A stretch of 64,000 nucleotides of DNA from Oceanospirillum sp047518265 (GCA_047518265.1 JAKZRG010000022.1:1-64000), one strand, 5' to 3'. Counted from the first letter of the stretch, positions 52,967 through 61,382 are shown. Notes: generated by a model from the letters alone, not told the origin. A program made the numbers and translations.

Positions 52967-53689
52967 TCAACGTTCAAAACGCTCAAGCTCAAAGGTGATG
53001 GAACCGCCCTTAAAAAACTTCAAATCCATTGGCTCTTCCCTTACTAATTTGACCAAACCCACTCCTGGGGCATACCACTCTGTTTGTACAACATTCACAT
53101 CTTGATAGCCTTTCATAGGATCTGCGTAGAAGCTGACAACACCACGCCCTCGTATCTTAAGGCTATTTTTAAAGATTCCAGCCGGTACGATTACTTCAGA
53201 ATCAGTATCGAGTATTTCATAGGTCAAGACGAAGCGACGTTTCTTTGGATCAGGCATCGATTGATTACGCGTGGTATGCAGCACATAAGGGATACTTTCA
53301 ACATGCCATGCGACACCAGAACCCCAGGAAGACTTAGGCGGTAGAATTGTTCTCTCCTCAGAATCAAAACGAGGTTTAAACTCGATCACTGTCCGTGTGG
53401 CTATTCGATGGCTACCGGTATCATCCTGCACGATATAGTAGTCTGTATCATCACTGGTACGCCGAACACTCACGGGTAGATCTTCATAATCCCCTTTTAA
53501 TGATACAGATCCTAAATTTTCGATACTAAAACTTCGCCTATGTTCTTCATCCAATAGATTTTCTGTCACACGGTACTGCCAGCTCAGCCCTTCCTGTAGA
53601 GGAAAATAATCTTCTTTAGAAACCTGTTGTTCGCAACCTGAAAACATAGGTACAGATAACACCAGTAATATCAGAAAAATTCTTTTCAT
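52967..53689 (-). CDS. Unknown lipoprotein, last gene of the ExbB/ExbD-like operon
   Basis: A 240-residue lipoprotein ('VLSVPMFSGC', lipid Cys at 19) with a beta-rich body: 'DYFPLQEGLSWQYRV' and 'TEWYAPGVGLVKL' are like those seen in uncharacterised exported beta-sandwich proteins. The residue after Cys is Glu, so outer-membrane sorting is likely. It follows the preceding gene after 2 nt in a four-gene operon with a proton-channel pair. Function unknown. Confidence 0.7.
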   Translation of the reverse strand: MKRIFLILLVLSVPMFSGCEQQVSKEDYFPLQEGLSWQYRVTENLLDEEHRRSFSIENLGSVSLKGDYEDLPVSVRRTSDDTDYYIVQDDTGSHRIATRTVIEFKPRFDSEERTILPPKSSWGSGVAWHVESIPYVLHTTRNQSMPDPKKRRFVLTYEILDTDSEVIVPAGIFKNSLKIRGRGVVSFYADPMKGYQDVNVVQTEWYAPGVGLVKLVREEPMDLKFFKGGSITFELERFER

Positions 53690-53691
53690 GA

Positions 53692-54207
53692 TTACTTCTC
53701 CGGCAAAGCCGGGGCTGGTAGCTTTTTAAACTCAAGCCCAGGGTATTTCTGGCCAATACGATTCTGTTTATCGCTCATCTTTTCTAGCTTTTTAACAGCA
53801 TTGAGCTCTCCGATTTGCAGGCTTTCATTACCACTTTTCCTCATAGCCTCTGATACCTTACTGTGTAGATCTCTGTCATAAGGCAATCGATAAGCTCTTG
53901 GTTCATCCGCAAGTTTGCGCTCACTCAGATCCGTAACCCAAATATAAATATTACCTTCTTGGCCTATTTCTTCATCGGGCTCCTCTATAACTGAAAAGTG
54001 CAATAAAAACTTATCAGGAAGATGCGTTTCACTGGGCCAGCCTTGAGTGTCTTTCCAACCTTGATAGCTCACCCAAAAAAAGCCTAAGGCCAAAACCAGT
54101 AATCCCGTTTTCAACAGCCAATGCAAACGACTATAAATCAAACTCAACAGCAACAAAGCCGTTAGAAAAACGTAAGCAATGCTTAATTCCAGTAACATCT
54201 CACTCAT
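53692..54207 (-). CDS. Unknown envelope protein with two N-terminal membrane segments
   Basis: A 171-residue protein with two close hydrophobic segments (about 8-25 and 32-48, 'LLKTGLLVLALGFFWVSYQG') and then a soluble domain of about 120 residues, probably periplasmic ('KFLLHFSVIEEPDEE', 'IYIWVTDLSERKLA'). I do not recognise the family. Its start overlaps the stop of the ExbD-like gene by four bases, and its stop is 2 nt before the lipoprotein gene, so it belongs to this operon. Confidence 0.7.
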   Translation of the reverse strand: MSEMLLELSIAYVFLTALLLLSLIYSRLHWLLKTGLLVLALGFFWVSYQGWKDTQGWPSETHLPDKFLLHFSVIEEPDEEIGQEGNIYIWVTDLSERKLADEPRAYRLPYDRDLHSKVSEAMRKSGNESLQIGELNAVKKLEKMSDKQNRIGQKYPGLEFKKLPAPALPEK

Positions 54208-54812
54208 TTTTCTTGCGCCTTTACTAAGCTTTTTTGCAGCTGATTAATATGGGTAACCTTACCCGCTGGGGTCAGGGTAAAACGTATGGCTGTTGCCTCA
54301 TCTCCCTGCCGCTCCAGCAGGAGTGTATGGTAGGACAAGACCTTCATCACAGGATTCACTTCAGCCAAATATACCGTCACGGGTACTGGCGTGTTTGTTT
54401 CAGTTTTAAAATAGTGAACGTTGACAACAAACTCTCCTGGGGGACGGCCACGAATCGTGAGAACCTCCTGATTTAACGGATTAATGATTTCTCGTCCATT
54501 CACTATCTGGGTATCATTCGTCAAGCCTCGGTCATCCCTATCCAAGTGCATCAAGCCATCCTGAGTCCGCTTATACCAAACCTTTTTCTTCTTAGGGCCA
54601 CTGGCCCAAACATCGATATCATTAGGATCGCCATCGGGCCAGGTTACGGTTATCAAAAACTCCGCTTTTGGATCAATAATGCCAGTTTTAGCTGGAGGGT
54701 TAAGTAGTAACAAAGCCACAAGAAACAGAAAAGTGAACGTTAAGAGGGCATTAAAGAGCAGATCAGTAAAGGGATCGAGATCAAAACCATTTTTTCGCTG
54801 AAAAAGAGCCAT
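54204..54812 (-). CDS. ExbD-like membrane protein with DUF2135-like periplasmic domain
   Basis: A 202-residue protein. Residues 10-38 form one membrane helix with the ExbD/TolR pattern 'DPFTDLLFNALLTFTFLFLV', in which Asp17 is the likely proton-carrying residue. Residues about 50-202 form an exported domain with 'ITVTWPDGDPNDIDVWASGP' and 'GEFVVNVHYF', similar to YfaP/DUF2135 domains. Typical ExbD proteins have a different, smaller periplasmic part, so this is a fusion of a proton-motor anchor to another domain. It follows the channel gene after 5 nt and overlaps the next gene. Confidence 0.75.
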   Translation of the reverse strand: MALFQRKNGFDLDPFTDLLFNALLTFTFLFLVALLLLNPPAKTGIIDPKAEFLITVTWPDGDPNDIDVWASGPKKKKVWYKRTQDGLMHLDRDDRGLTNDTQIVNGREIINPLNQEVLTIRGRPPGEFVVNVHYFKTETNTPVPVTVYLAEVNPVMKVLSYHTLLLERQGDEATAIRFTLTPAGKVTHINQLQKSLVKAQEK

Positions 54813-54817
54813 ATCCG

Positions 54818-55711
54818 TTATGCGCCCGATGAAGGGTCTGATGCACTATCCATAACACTGGAATTAGCTGTGCTCAAATTAGCACTGGAATTACAGTTCC
54901 TCTCATTCTCATCTTCAAAAGAATCCATAAAAGCCGTTAATGCCTGTCCTACATTAACGCCTTTAACCACCAAACCATCCGCACAACGATCTAACAATAG
55001 ATACTGAACCCCCAATCCTATACTGGAGACTAAACCCACCATAGTCGTATTCATGGCAACCCCCATACCTTGAGTCATCTTCTGCATCAGATGCTTAATA
55101 TCGGATATATCTAACTGATCCAGCCCCGAAATAGAGCTAAGCATGATGACAAACCCCACGACCGTGCCCAACAATCCCAGCTTGATTATAATACTGGTTA
55201 TAAACCAACCAACCTGATGGGAGCCACGCAAAGATTCAGCCATCACTTCCGACAGTAAAATTTTATCCTGACCTGCTCTATCTTCCCCTATCGATCCATT
55301 CAGCAAACCATTTAGATATTCCTGTCCCGAAGAAATGCCCGATGAGTACAAATTTATCGCTGGGTATATAACAGCTTTTATTTCTTGAGCTTTTAATAGT
55401 GAGGGTTGAGATAAAGGAGATTGAGGTGCAAGTTGCTGAGTGGAAAGCATATCAACCGAGCGTCTAAGCTGGCTCAGCATTAATCCCTGTCGCGCCAAAT
55501 AGACACTACGCCACGCACAATGTATAGAAGCAAAAGCAAATACAAGCAGGATTACAGCACTGATCCGAGTACTATCCTGCACTAAAATCTGCGCAAGAAT
55601 CCCTGTATCCCACGCAAGATATAAACCAAACAGTATTAGCTCGATTAACAATAGCCAATAGAGAAAAATCGTATAGGGTACTGAGAGAGATGGCGCTGAA
55701 GAAGAATTCAT
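54818..55711 (-). CDS. MotA/TolQ/ExbB family proton channel protein
   Basis: A 297-residue inner-membrane protein with four likely helices (about 13-34, 50-72, 165-195, 218-243). The last pair carries the family motifs 'IKLGLLGTVVGFVIML' and 'GVAMNTTMVGLVSSIGLG'. With the ExbD-like protein it should make a proton-driven motor. The C-terminal 40 residues are Ser/Asn/Asp-rich and probably disordered. It is the first gene of a four-gene operon that lacks TonB, TolA, PAL or flagellar genes, so the target of the motor is unknown. Confidence 0.82.
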   Translation of the reverse strand: MNSSSAPSLSVPYTIFLYWLLLIELILFGLYLAWDTGILAQILVQDSTRISAVILLVFAFASIHCAWRSVYLARQGLMLSQLRRSVDMLSTQQLAPQSPLSQPSLLKAQEIKAVIYPAINLYSSGISSGQEYLNGLLNGSIGEDRAGQDKILLSEVMAESLRGSHQVGWFITSIIIKLGLLGTVVGFVIMLSSISGLDQLDISDIKHLMQKMTQGMGVAMNTTMVGLVSSIGLGVQYLLLDRCADGLVVKGVNVGQALTAFMDSFEDENERNCNSSANLSTANSSVMDSASDPSSGA

Positions 55712-56151
55712 AGATATGTCCTTTAACCCGAGCCCCTAGAGTCAAATCACGGAACAACCTCATCATTACAAATACATATCCCGGTTAAAACAGCACTAAA
55801 GGCGGGACTCATTAGTCCATTAGATGTATGCCTTCCAAATAGATATAGAGAATTGATCATTCTCTATATTCTTCTGTACTTTTCAATCCGACCTCAAATA
55901 AGCCTCACTCGTAGAACAGCAAAAGATTCTTTCTTATTACCTCAATTAATACAGCAGTAATCACCCTATTTCCTAGGTAATTTAGAGAAAATCCTATGGT
56001 TTACCCTAGTAACGAAAACCCTTTCTATTATCTACCTTTAAAACTGAAACCGTTGTTTGACCAAATACTCTAATAGTCAAACTTAGGTGATCACATCTTA
56101 GAATTTGCCTTGGAATTAACTCCTTTTTCTAAGGCAAGCAGGAGAAAGGTT
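55712..56151. other. Divergent promoter region, one hairpin
   Basis: A 440-bp gap between the motor operon and a chemoreceptor gene. GTTTGAC (56055-56061) and GTCAAAC (56076-56082) make a 7-bp inverted repeat near the chemoreceptor start. Nothing else was recognised. Confidence 0.4.
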
Positions 56152-57822
56152 ATGGCTAACCAAACACTGACCAAGGAGGTCTCTCGTTCTGAGATATCCT
56201 TTAAACTACGTTTATTACTAGGCTTTGCAGTTCCCCTTTCTGCATTACTGATTCTCGGCCTTATCAGCATCTGGGCTATAAAAGAGTCCAATCAGGGCTT
56301 AAAAACAGTTTATGAAGACCGCGTGATCCCCTTAAGCAGTCTAAAAACCATCGCAGATGATTATGCTGTTCATATTATTGATGCCATCAATAAAGCCGAT
56401 GCAGGTTTGCTTAACGCGGAAATCGCTTATAAAAGTATCACAGAAGCTCAGACTCGAATTGACACCCTTTGGGCTAGTTTTTTACAAACCCATCTCACGC
56501 CACGAGAAGCTCAACTCGCTAAAGAAGCAGAAACACTATTTATACCTGCAGACCGAGATATTCAACAGGCCTTAACACTGCTTAGTGGCCTATCTGGCAA
56601 TGTTAAAAACCAGCTATATGTCATTAACGGTCCGCTATATCTCAGTATTGATCCTATCAGCGATAAAATTAACCAGTTGGTTGAACTGCAGTTGGATGTC
56701 GCCCACAGTGAATACCTACATGCCCAGGAACATGGCACAGAAATTCGAGCAGGTGTAATCGGATTACTAATAACAGCACTCATTGGTAGCGCTGCCAGTG
56801 GTATCTATATTGTTATGCGTGTTTCACGCCAATTAGGCGGTGAACCCGAAGCAGTACGACAAACAACCAGTCAAGTGGCCCAAGGAGATTTAACGGTACA
56901 AACACCAAAAGACAGCCACCCCAATAGTATTTTGTCGGCTGTCGGCACTATGACCAAAGATCTGGAAAATGTGGTACAGAATGTCAAAGGCTCAACCCAA
57001 GAGATCGCCGCTTTGGGAGCCCAACTGCATAACCGTACCGAAGCCACACGAGACTTACTAACAACACAGAAGAATGAAACCAATCAAATTGCATCTGCTA
57101 TGGCAGAGATGAGCGTTACAGTGCACGAGGTCGCTAAAAATACTGCCTCTGCTGCAGAAGCAAGCCATATCGTTGAAGAAGAGATGGAAAATGGCTTAAG
57201 TATTGTAGATGAAAGCATCCAGAGTATTCATCACTTAGCCCAAGAGGTGAAACAGTCCGCACAAGTGATCACTCAACTGGCAAAGGACAGTGAAGAAATT
57301 GAAACCATTTTAAGTGTCATCGGCAGTATTGCCGAGCAAACAAACCTACTGGCATTAAACGCCGCTATCGAAGCCGCCAGGGCCGGTGAACAAGGTAGAG
57401 GTTTTGCCGTTGTAGCAGATGAAGTCAGAACTCTAGCCAGCCGAACGCATGATTCCACACAACAAATTCAAGAGATGGTACGTCGTATTCAACACAGTGT
57501 AGGTGAAAGTGTCTCCGTTATGAAAAATAATGAAACCGTGGCACAAAAATCGGTATCTTTAGCCGAACGAACACAACAGAGTTTAAATCGTGTTAGTGAA
57601 GCGGTAAAAACCGTTAACAACATGAATACCCAAATAGCCAGTGCTGCAGAAGAGCAAAGCCTAGTTGCAGAGGAGATCCACCGTAATATCGATGTAATCA
57701 ATGCTATAACCAATGATAGCAACGATGCCTTTAGCGAAGTATGGCAAGCAGCCAGTAATCTCAGCTCTGTAGCCGAAAATTTGGAAGCTCATGTCAGTTA
57801 TTTTCGCTTAAGGCAGTCATAA
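56152..57822 (+). CDS. Methyl-accepting chemotaxis protein, four-helix-bundle sensor
   Basis: A 556-residue transmembrane chemoreceptor. Two membrane helices (about 20-42 and 200-220) flank a helical periplasmic sensor of the four-helix-bundle type ('LKTVYEDRVIPLSSLKTIAD'). HAMP ('LGGEPEAVRQTTSQVAQGDL') and the signalling domain with its tip 'AEQTNLLALNAAIEAARAGE' follow. The start at 56152 has AGGAGAAAGG just upstream; the frame opens at 56110 without such support. It has no C-terminal CheR-binding pentapeptide. Ligand unknown. Confidence 0.9.
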   Translation: MANQTLTKEVSRSEISFKLRLLLGFAVPLSALLILGLISIWAIKESNQGLKTVYEDRVIPLSSLKTIADDYAVHIIDAINKADAGLLNAEIAYKSITEAQTRIDTLWASFLQTHLTPREAQLAKEAETLFIPADRDIQQALTLLSGLSGNVKNQLYVINGPLYLSIDPISDKINQLVELQLDVAHSEYLHAQEHGTEIRAGVIGLLITALIGSAASGIYIVMRVSRQLGGEPEAVRQTTSQVAQGDLTVQTPKDSHPNSILSAVGTMTKDLENVVQNVKGSTQEIAALGAQLHNRTEATRDLLTTQKNETNQIASAMAEMSVTVHEVAKNTASAAEASHIVEEEMENGLSIVDESIQSIHHLAQEVKQSAQVITQLAKDSEEIETILSVIGSIAEQTNLLALNAAIEAARAGEQGRGFAVVADEVRTLASRTHDSTQQIQEMVRRIQHSVGESVSVMKNNETVAQKSVSLAERTQQSLNRVSEAVKTVNNMNTQIASAAEEQSLVAEEIHRNIDVINAITNDSNDAFSEVWQAASNLSSVAENLEAHVSYFRLRQS

Positions 57823-57832
57823 AGTGACTCTT

Positions 57833-57853
57833 AAAGCCCCAAAATAGGGCTTT
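57833..57853 (+). terminator. Terminator hairpin after chemoreceptor gene
   Basis: AAAGCCC and GGGCTTT around 7 nt, just after the stop codon at 57822. The T tract is short. Confidence 0.65.
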
Positions 57854-57879
57854 ATACTGGATCACTATGGAAAAAATAA

Positions 57880-57935
57880 GTGCTGAAGATGCATTAAATA
57901 ATACGGTGTAGCGCCCCTTAATCACTCTTCAGCAC
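57880..57935 (+). repeat. Long-range 10-bp inverted repeat
   Basis: GTGCTGAAGA (57880-57889) and TCTTCAGCAC (57926-57935) are perfectly inverted, 36 nt apart, followed by CCTTTCCTCT. It may be a second terminator or a structured RNA end. Confidence 0.5.
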
Positions 57936-58026
57936 CCTTTCCTCTCAATTATAGATGATACATCAGCACAAATACTTACCCCTAGTAACGTTTCCTTACA
58001 GAGAATCTCCTGATACACTCACCCCC

Positions 58027-58057
58027 GCTAATGGAGTAGCGCTTTTGCTACATTAGC
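58027..58057 (+). repeat. Hairpin with GCTTTT hexaloop, copy 1
   Basis: GCTAATG-GA-GTAGC pairs with GCTAC/CATTAGC around the loop GCTTTT. It is followed by an A run. The same loop occurs in the hairpin at 58173-58192. Confidence 0.55.
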
Positions 58058-58172
58058 AAAAAATCAAGATTACAATAGTCAGGGAAGCGACAATCGAGCT
58101 CATTGAGTCACTTGTACAATCTCCTTGTATAAATCTTTTGATTAAAAATCCCGAAAAGTTTTAAACATTAAA

Positions 58173-58192
58173 ATTTGGCGCTTTTGCCAAAT
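58173..58192 (+). repeat. Hairpin with GCTTTT hexaloop, copy 2
   Basis: ATTTGGC and GCCAAAT around GCTTTT, 37 nt before the next chemoreceptor start. The loop is the same as at 58041-58046 but the stem sequence is different. Confidence 0.55.
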
Positions 58193-58229
58193 GCTTTATC
58201 CCCCACACGTACAAGATTGGAGATTTGCT

Positions 58230-59864
58230 ATGGAGTCCATTTTTGGAGGCATGGCTGTAAAACGAAAGTTTTTGCTAATCATCAGCATGACCGCTATTGG
58301 CATGCTCATCATGCTATCGGTTGCCCTGTTCGATCTAAGAGAGAACCTGTTAGGCGACAGAAAGTTAAAAACAAGACATGTCGTCGAAACAGCTCATAGT
58401 CTATTGAAACACTATCACTCTCTCTCTGAACAGGGGCTACTTTCAACCAAGGAAGCTCAAACTCAGGCTATTAATGCCGTGCAAGCATTGCGTTATGAAG
58501 AGAAAGACTATTTTTGGATGAATGATATGTCAGCCAAAATGGTTATGCATCCTTTCAAACCTAGTCTAAATGGTAAAGACCTCTCCAATTTTAAAGACCC
58601 CAGTGGTAAACGACTATTTGTCGCCTTTGTCGATAAAGTAAAACAAAATGGTGCAGGGTTTGTTCATTATTTATGGCCTAAACCTAAATTTGATGAACCT
58701 GTAGAAAAGGTATCCTACGTAAAAGGCTTTCAGCCTTGGGGATGGGTCATTGGTTCAGGGATCTATATTGATGATATCAATGCTATTTTTTGGCGTGAAT
58801 CTGCTCAGCTATTAGGTCTTGTAACGGTCATTCTTAGCATGATGCTACTGTTATCCTACTGGATTGGACGAACGATTACCCGGCCAATCAAAGCCCTACA
58901 AACGATTATGCACGATGTTGAAACCAACGGAAATCTATCTAATCGAGCACGGGTTCATCAAAAAGATGAGCTGGGGCATATGGCCCAAGCCTTTAATAGC
59001 ATGTTAAACAAGCTTCAGGATTTTGTATCTGGTGTTAATAATACTTCCCACAATTTGACAGACTCGGCGCAAAAGTTAACCGTAGTGAGCGAAGACACTC
59101 GCCAAGGCGTTATTCAACAAAACGCGGCTACCGAGCAAGTTGCAGCCGCAATGAATGAGATGTCAGCCACAGTGCAAGAAGTTGCAGCCAATGCTCATAA
59201 TGCAGCACTTGCCGCGCAAAGTGCCAATGATGAAGCACAAAGCAGTCAAGGCATCGTAGATACGACTATTCAGTCTATTAATATTCTGGCAGAAGAAGTT
59301 GAAGACGCCTCTAAAGCGATCTCTAAACTGGAAGGCGATGCACAAAATATCGGCCAAGTATTGGAAGTGATTGGCGGTATTGCCGAACAAACCAACCTTC
59401 TCGCTCTGAACGCCGCTATTGAAGCCGCACGAGCGGGAGAACAAGGTCGAGGTTTTGCTGTTGTCGCAGATGAAGTCAGAACATTGGCTCAAAGAACACA
59501 GGGCGCCACTCAAGAGATCAAGAGTATGATCGATTCCCTGCAAGATACCAGTGGTACTGCCGTTGATATTATGAAAAAAGGTAATGAGCAAACGGCACTC
59601 TGTGTCGAACAAGTGGCTCAGGCAGGTCGCTCATTAGCAGAAATCACCAATGCTGTGGGTCATATCAATGATATGAATACTCAAATTGCTACCGCAGCAG
59701 AAGAGCAGGCTACAACGGTAGAAGAGGTTAACAAGAGCATCATTCATATTAGTGATATTGCTCATAAAACAACTGATGGGGCCAGTAAAACAGCCACTAC
59801 CAGTGAAGAATTTATCTCTTTGGCACTAAACCTTAAGACTCTGTCCCGTCAGTTTAGTAGCTAA
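58230..59864 (+). CDS. Methyl-accepting chemotaxis protein with sCache sensor
   Basis: A 544-residue chemoreceptor. Membrane helices at about 12-32 and 185-210 flank a single-Cache periplasmic domain ('EEKDYFWMNDMSAKMVMHPF', 'NGKDLSNFKDPSGKRLF', 'GWVIGSGIYIDDI'). HAMP ('WIGRTITRPIKALQTIM') and the signalling tip 'AEQTNLLALNAAIEAARAGE' follow. The start at 58230 has GGAG 7 nt upstream. sCache receptors often bind small organic acids; the ligand here is not known. Two hairpins with a shared loop lie in its leader. Confidence 0.9.
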   Translation: MESIFGGMAVKRKFLLIISMTAIGMLIMLSVALFDLRENLLGDRKLKTRHVVETAHSLLKHYHSLSEQGLLSTKEAQTQAINAVQALRYEEKDYFWMNDMSAKMVMHPFKPSLNGKDLSNFKDPSGKRLFVAFVDKVKQNGAGFVHYLWPKPKFDEPVEKVSYVKGFQPWGWVIGSGIYIDDINAIFWRESAQLLGLVTVILSMMLLLSYWIGRTITRPIKALQTIMHDVETNGNLSNRARVHQKDELGHMAQAFNSMLNKLQDFVSGVNNTSHNLTDSAQKLTVVSEDTRQGVIQQNAATEQVAAAMNEMSATVQEVAANAHNAALAAQSANDEAQSSQGIVDTTIQSINILAEEVEDASKAISKLEGDAQNIGQVLEVIGGIAEQTNLLALNAAIEAARAGEQGRGFAVVADEVRTLAQRTQGATQEIKSMIDSLQDTSGTAVDIMKKGNEQTALCVEQVAQAGRSLAEITNAVGHINDMNTQIATAAEEQATTVEEVNKSIIHISDIAHKTTDGASKTATTSEEFISLALNLKTLSRQFSS

Positions 59865-59944
59865 ACTGATTCATTTAATCACTCGCTTTAAAAGGCAGAT
59901 GCTTAAAGGTTAGTGCTTAAAAAAACAGTCTGTAAAAATAAAAT

Positions 59945-59981
59945 TGACCCTCTTCTTTACCAAGGTAAGAAGAGGGCCAAT
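59945..59981 (-). terminator. Terminator of the minus-strand GST gene
   Basis: A long stem (CCCTCTTCTT-ACC with GGT-AAGAAGAGGG, one bulge) followed on the minus strand by a T-rich run (AATTTTATTTTT). It lies 41 nt beyond the GST stop codon. Confidence 0.8.
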
Positions 59982-60021
59982 TACTCAAATGCTTCAAGCA
60001 CATCGATCCAATTCAACGTAT

Positions 60022-60723
60022 CTAATACGTACCCTCTGAGCTTGTTTCCACAAACTCATAAAGGCTAGCATCCAAGAACTGAGCAATATACCCCTGACGC
60101 TTAAAGATCAACTGACTATAAAGGCTTTCTATATCAGGTACAGTTGAGGTTTGTACCACATCCAAGGCTAATAGATGGTCTTTCCAAGCATTTACTTTCG
60201 GATGCCTAACTTCATCAAAGATCTCTGGAAAAATATTATGCAAGAACTGGAGTCTTTGAAACATAGGTGCGTAACTCACATCCACCAGCGACAACTGATC
60301 ATCGTTAAATAAAGGGCCTACAACGACTTTTTCCAATTGATCCAGGCTATTCCATAGCGCTTCACGGGCGGTAAAAAACTCCTCCTTATCTGCTTTTACA
60401 CTCAGATGAAAAGCATTCCACATACAACTATTGCCAAACTCAATCCAACTGCGGTTATGGGCTTTTTCCACTAAATCCGCGGGATGCAGAGAGTTAGGAT
60501 AAGCTTCATCGATGTACTCATTAATCACCGCAGACTCAAAAATCACCTGATTATCCACCAAAAGCAGCGGTACCTTTTTTAAGGGTGATATTTCAAGAAA
60601 CCATGCCGGTGGTTCTGCCAAATCAATATATTCAATATCAAATTCAACCCCTTTAGTTTGCATAGCAATCACTGCCCGCTGCACAAAGGGACAGATCTTA
60701 AAGCTGATCAATTTTGGTTTCAT
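60022..60723 (-). CDS. Glutathione S-transferase
   Basis: A 233-residue protein with a thioredoxin-fold N-domain ('FKICPFVQRAVIAMQTKGV', with a Cys-Pro-Phe active-site-like motif; 'KKVPLLLVDNQVIFESAVI' with cis-Pro and the glutathione Glu-Ser pair) and a helical C-domain. The CPF motif resembles omega- and beta-type transferases that use cysteine. ATG 60723 is preferred over a TTG at 60744. It is divergent from hcp. A paired-arm repeat lies just upstream. Confidence 0.85.
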   Translation of the reverse strand: MKPKLISFKICPFVQRAVIAMQTKGVEFDIEYIDLAEPPAWFLEISPLKKVPLLLVDNQVIFESAVINEYIDEAYPNSLHPADLVEKAHNRSWIEFGNSCMWNAFHLSVKADKEEFFTAREALWNSLDQLEKVVVGPLFNDDQLSLVDVSYAPMFQRLQFLHNIFPEIFDEVRHPKVNAWKDHLLALDVVQTSTVPDIESLYSQLIFKRQGYIAQFLDASLYEFVETSSEGTY

Positions 60724-60756
60724 AGAAGCATTCCCAATATCCAATAAGTCTCAAGC

Positions 60757-60839
60757 ACTTAAACAAAGGCTTCCCGACAAAAAACAGAGACACTCGCTGA
60801 TTCAATAACTGGGAAGTATCGAAATACTCTTGTTTAAGT
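60757..60839. repeat. Paired-arm inverted element, copy 1
   Basis: ACTTAAACAA (60757-60766) and TTGTTTAAGT (60830-60839) are separated by 63 nt that hold an inner pair CTTCCC/GGGAAG. The right arm lies in a 26-bp block shared with the copy at 61241-61338. Confidence 0.6.
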
Positions 60840-61052
60840 ATGTAATACCCCGATTATGACGATATGCCTAAAAACTGTTAGCCCCTATTATACGAAAAAC
60901 ATTTATAACCAAAATTCACAACTCCCTTTCCTTACACATCGCTCTTAATACTCTTACTATCAAAACTTACTATCAAAAATCAGCTATACCCGAGTATTTT
61001 CCTATGGAATCAATAGGTTAACACCCACCTAAAATACAAACTCAACACCAAA

Positions 61053-61069
61053 GATGTCAAAAAAACATC
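61053..61069 (+). promoter_or_regulatory. NorR enhancer site 1 of hcp
   Basis: GATGTCAAAAAAACATC contains the NorR core GT-N7-AC with mirrored GAT/ATC flanks. First of three such sites upstream of the hcp sigma-54 promoter. Confidence 0.65.
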
Positions 61070-61074
61070 AAAGA

Positions 61075-61091
61075 GATGTATTTAAAACATC
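61075..61091 (+). promoter_or_regulatory. NorR enhancer site 2 of hcp
   Basis: GATGTATTTAAAACATC, with GT-N7-AC core and the same flanks, starting 22 bp after site 1. Confidence 0.65.
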
Positions 61092-61109
61092 AGAAACAAC
61101 CATCAATGC

Positions 61110-61126
61110 GATGTCAAAAAAACATC
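61110..61126 (+). promoter_or_regulatory. NorR enhancer site 3 of hcp
   Basis: GATGTCAAAAAAACATC, identical to site 1 and 35 bp after the start of site 2; it ends 51 bp before the -24 element. Confidence 0.65.
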
Positions 61127-61176
61127 AAATAAGACCACAAATAAAATAAGCCTTATAATTCAAGAGGTTAAAAACA

Positions 61177-61191
61177 TGGCACAGCACCTGC
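61177..61191 (+). promoter_or_regulatory. Sigma-54 (-24/-12) promoter of hcp
   Basis: TGGCAC-N5-CTGC, with the invariant GG and GC separated by 10 bp, as required for sigma-54. Transcription would start near 61203 and leave a leader of about 180 nt before hcp. Confidence 0.7.
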
Positions 61192-61240
61192 TATATCAAT
61201 CCTTAATAGATTTTTAAAACCGGCGAAAAAGATCGGTTAT

Positions 61241-61338
61241 CGCTAACCACCTAAACAAGAATTTCACCATAGAGAGCTGCCATTCTATTTGGCGGTAGCT
61301 TAGATAATTTCGAAACACTTTTGTTTAGGTATGTAGCG
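61241..61338. repeat. Paired-arm inverted element, copy 2, in the hcp leader
   Basis: CGCTA-N3-ACCTAAACAA (61241-61258) pairs with TTGTTTAGGT-N3-TAGCG (61321-61338); an inner pair (AGCTGCC/GGCGGTAGCT region) lies in the loop. It would be transcribed from the sigma-54 promoter. Confidence 0.65.
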
Positions 61339-61382
61339 TGGCGAAAAGCTAGACCTGATTATAAAAATTCGAGGAGAAATAA

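Noticed and set aside
54204..55711. Zorya-type defence or flagellar MotAB
   Set aside because: The partner is ExbD-like with a DUF2135-like domain, not an OmpA/MotB-type protein, and no helicase or nuclease genes follow.
58175..58399. Short frame overlapping the sCache chemoreceptor start
   Set aside because: The 58230 frame carries the membrane helix and domains; this one has none.
61053..61126. Short CRISPR-like array
   Set aside because: The three repeats are 17-bp palindromes with spacers of 5 and 18 bp, too short and uneven; they fit NorR sites.
61053..61126. NsrR binding sites
   Set aside because: NsrR half sites are usually arranged in a 19-bp or longer palindrome ending in AAATACATC; these are 17-bp with GT-N7-AC, and norR is nearby. 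Not fully excluded.
61054..61149. 31-codon open frame upstream of hcp
   Set aside because: No ribosome site, and it overlaps the three palindromic sites and lies upstream of the sigma-54 promoter.
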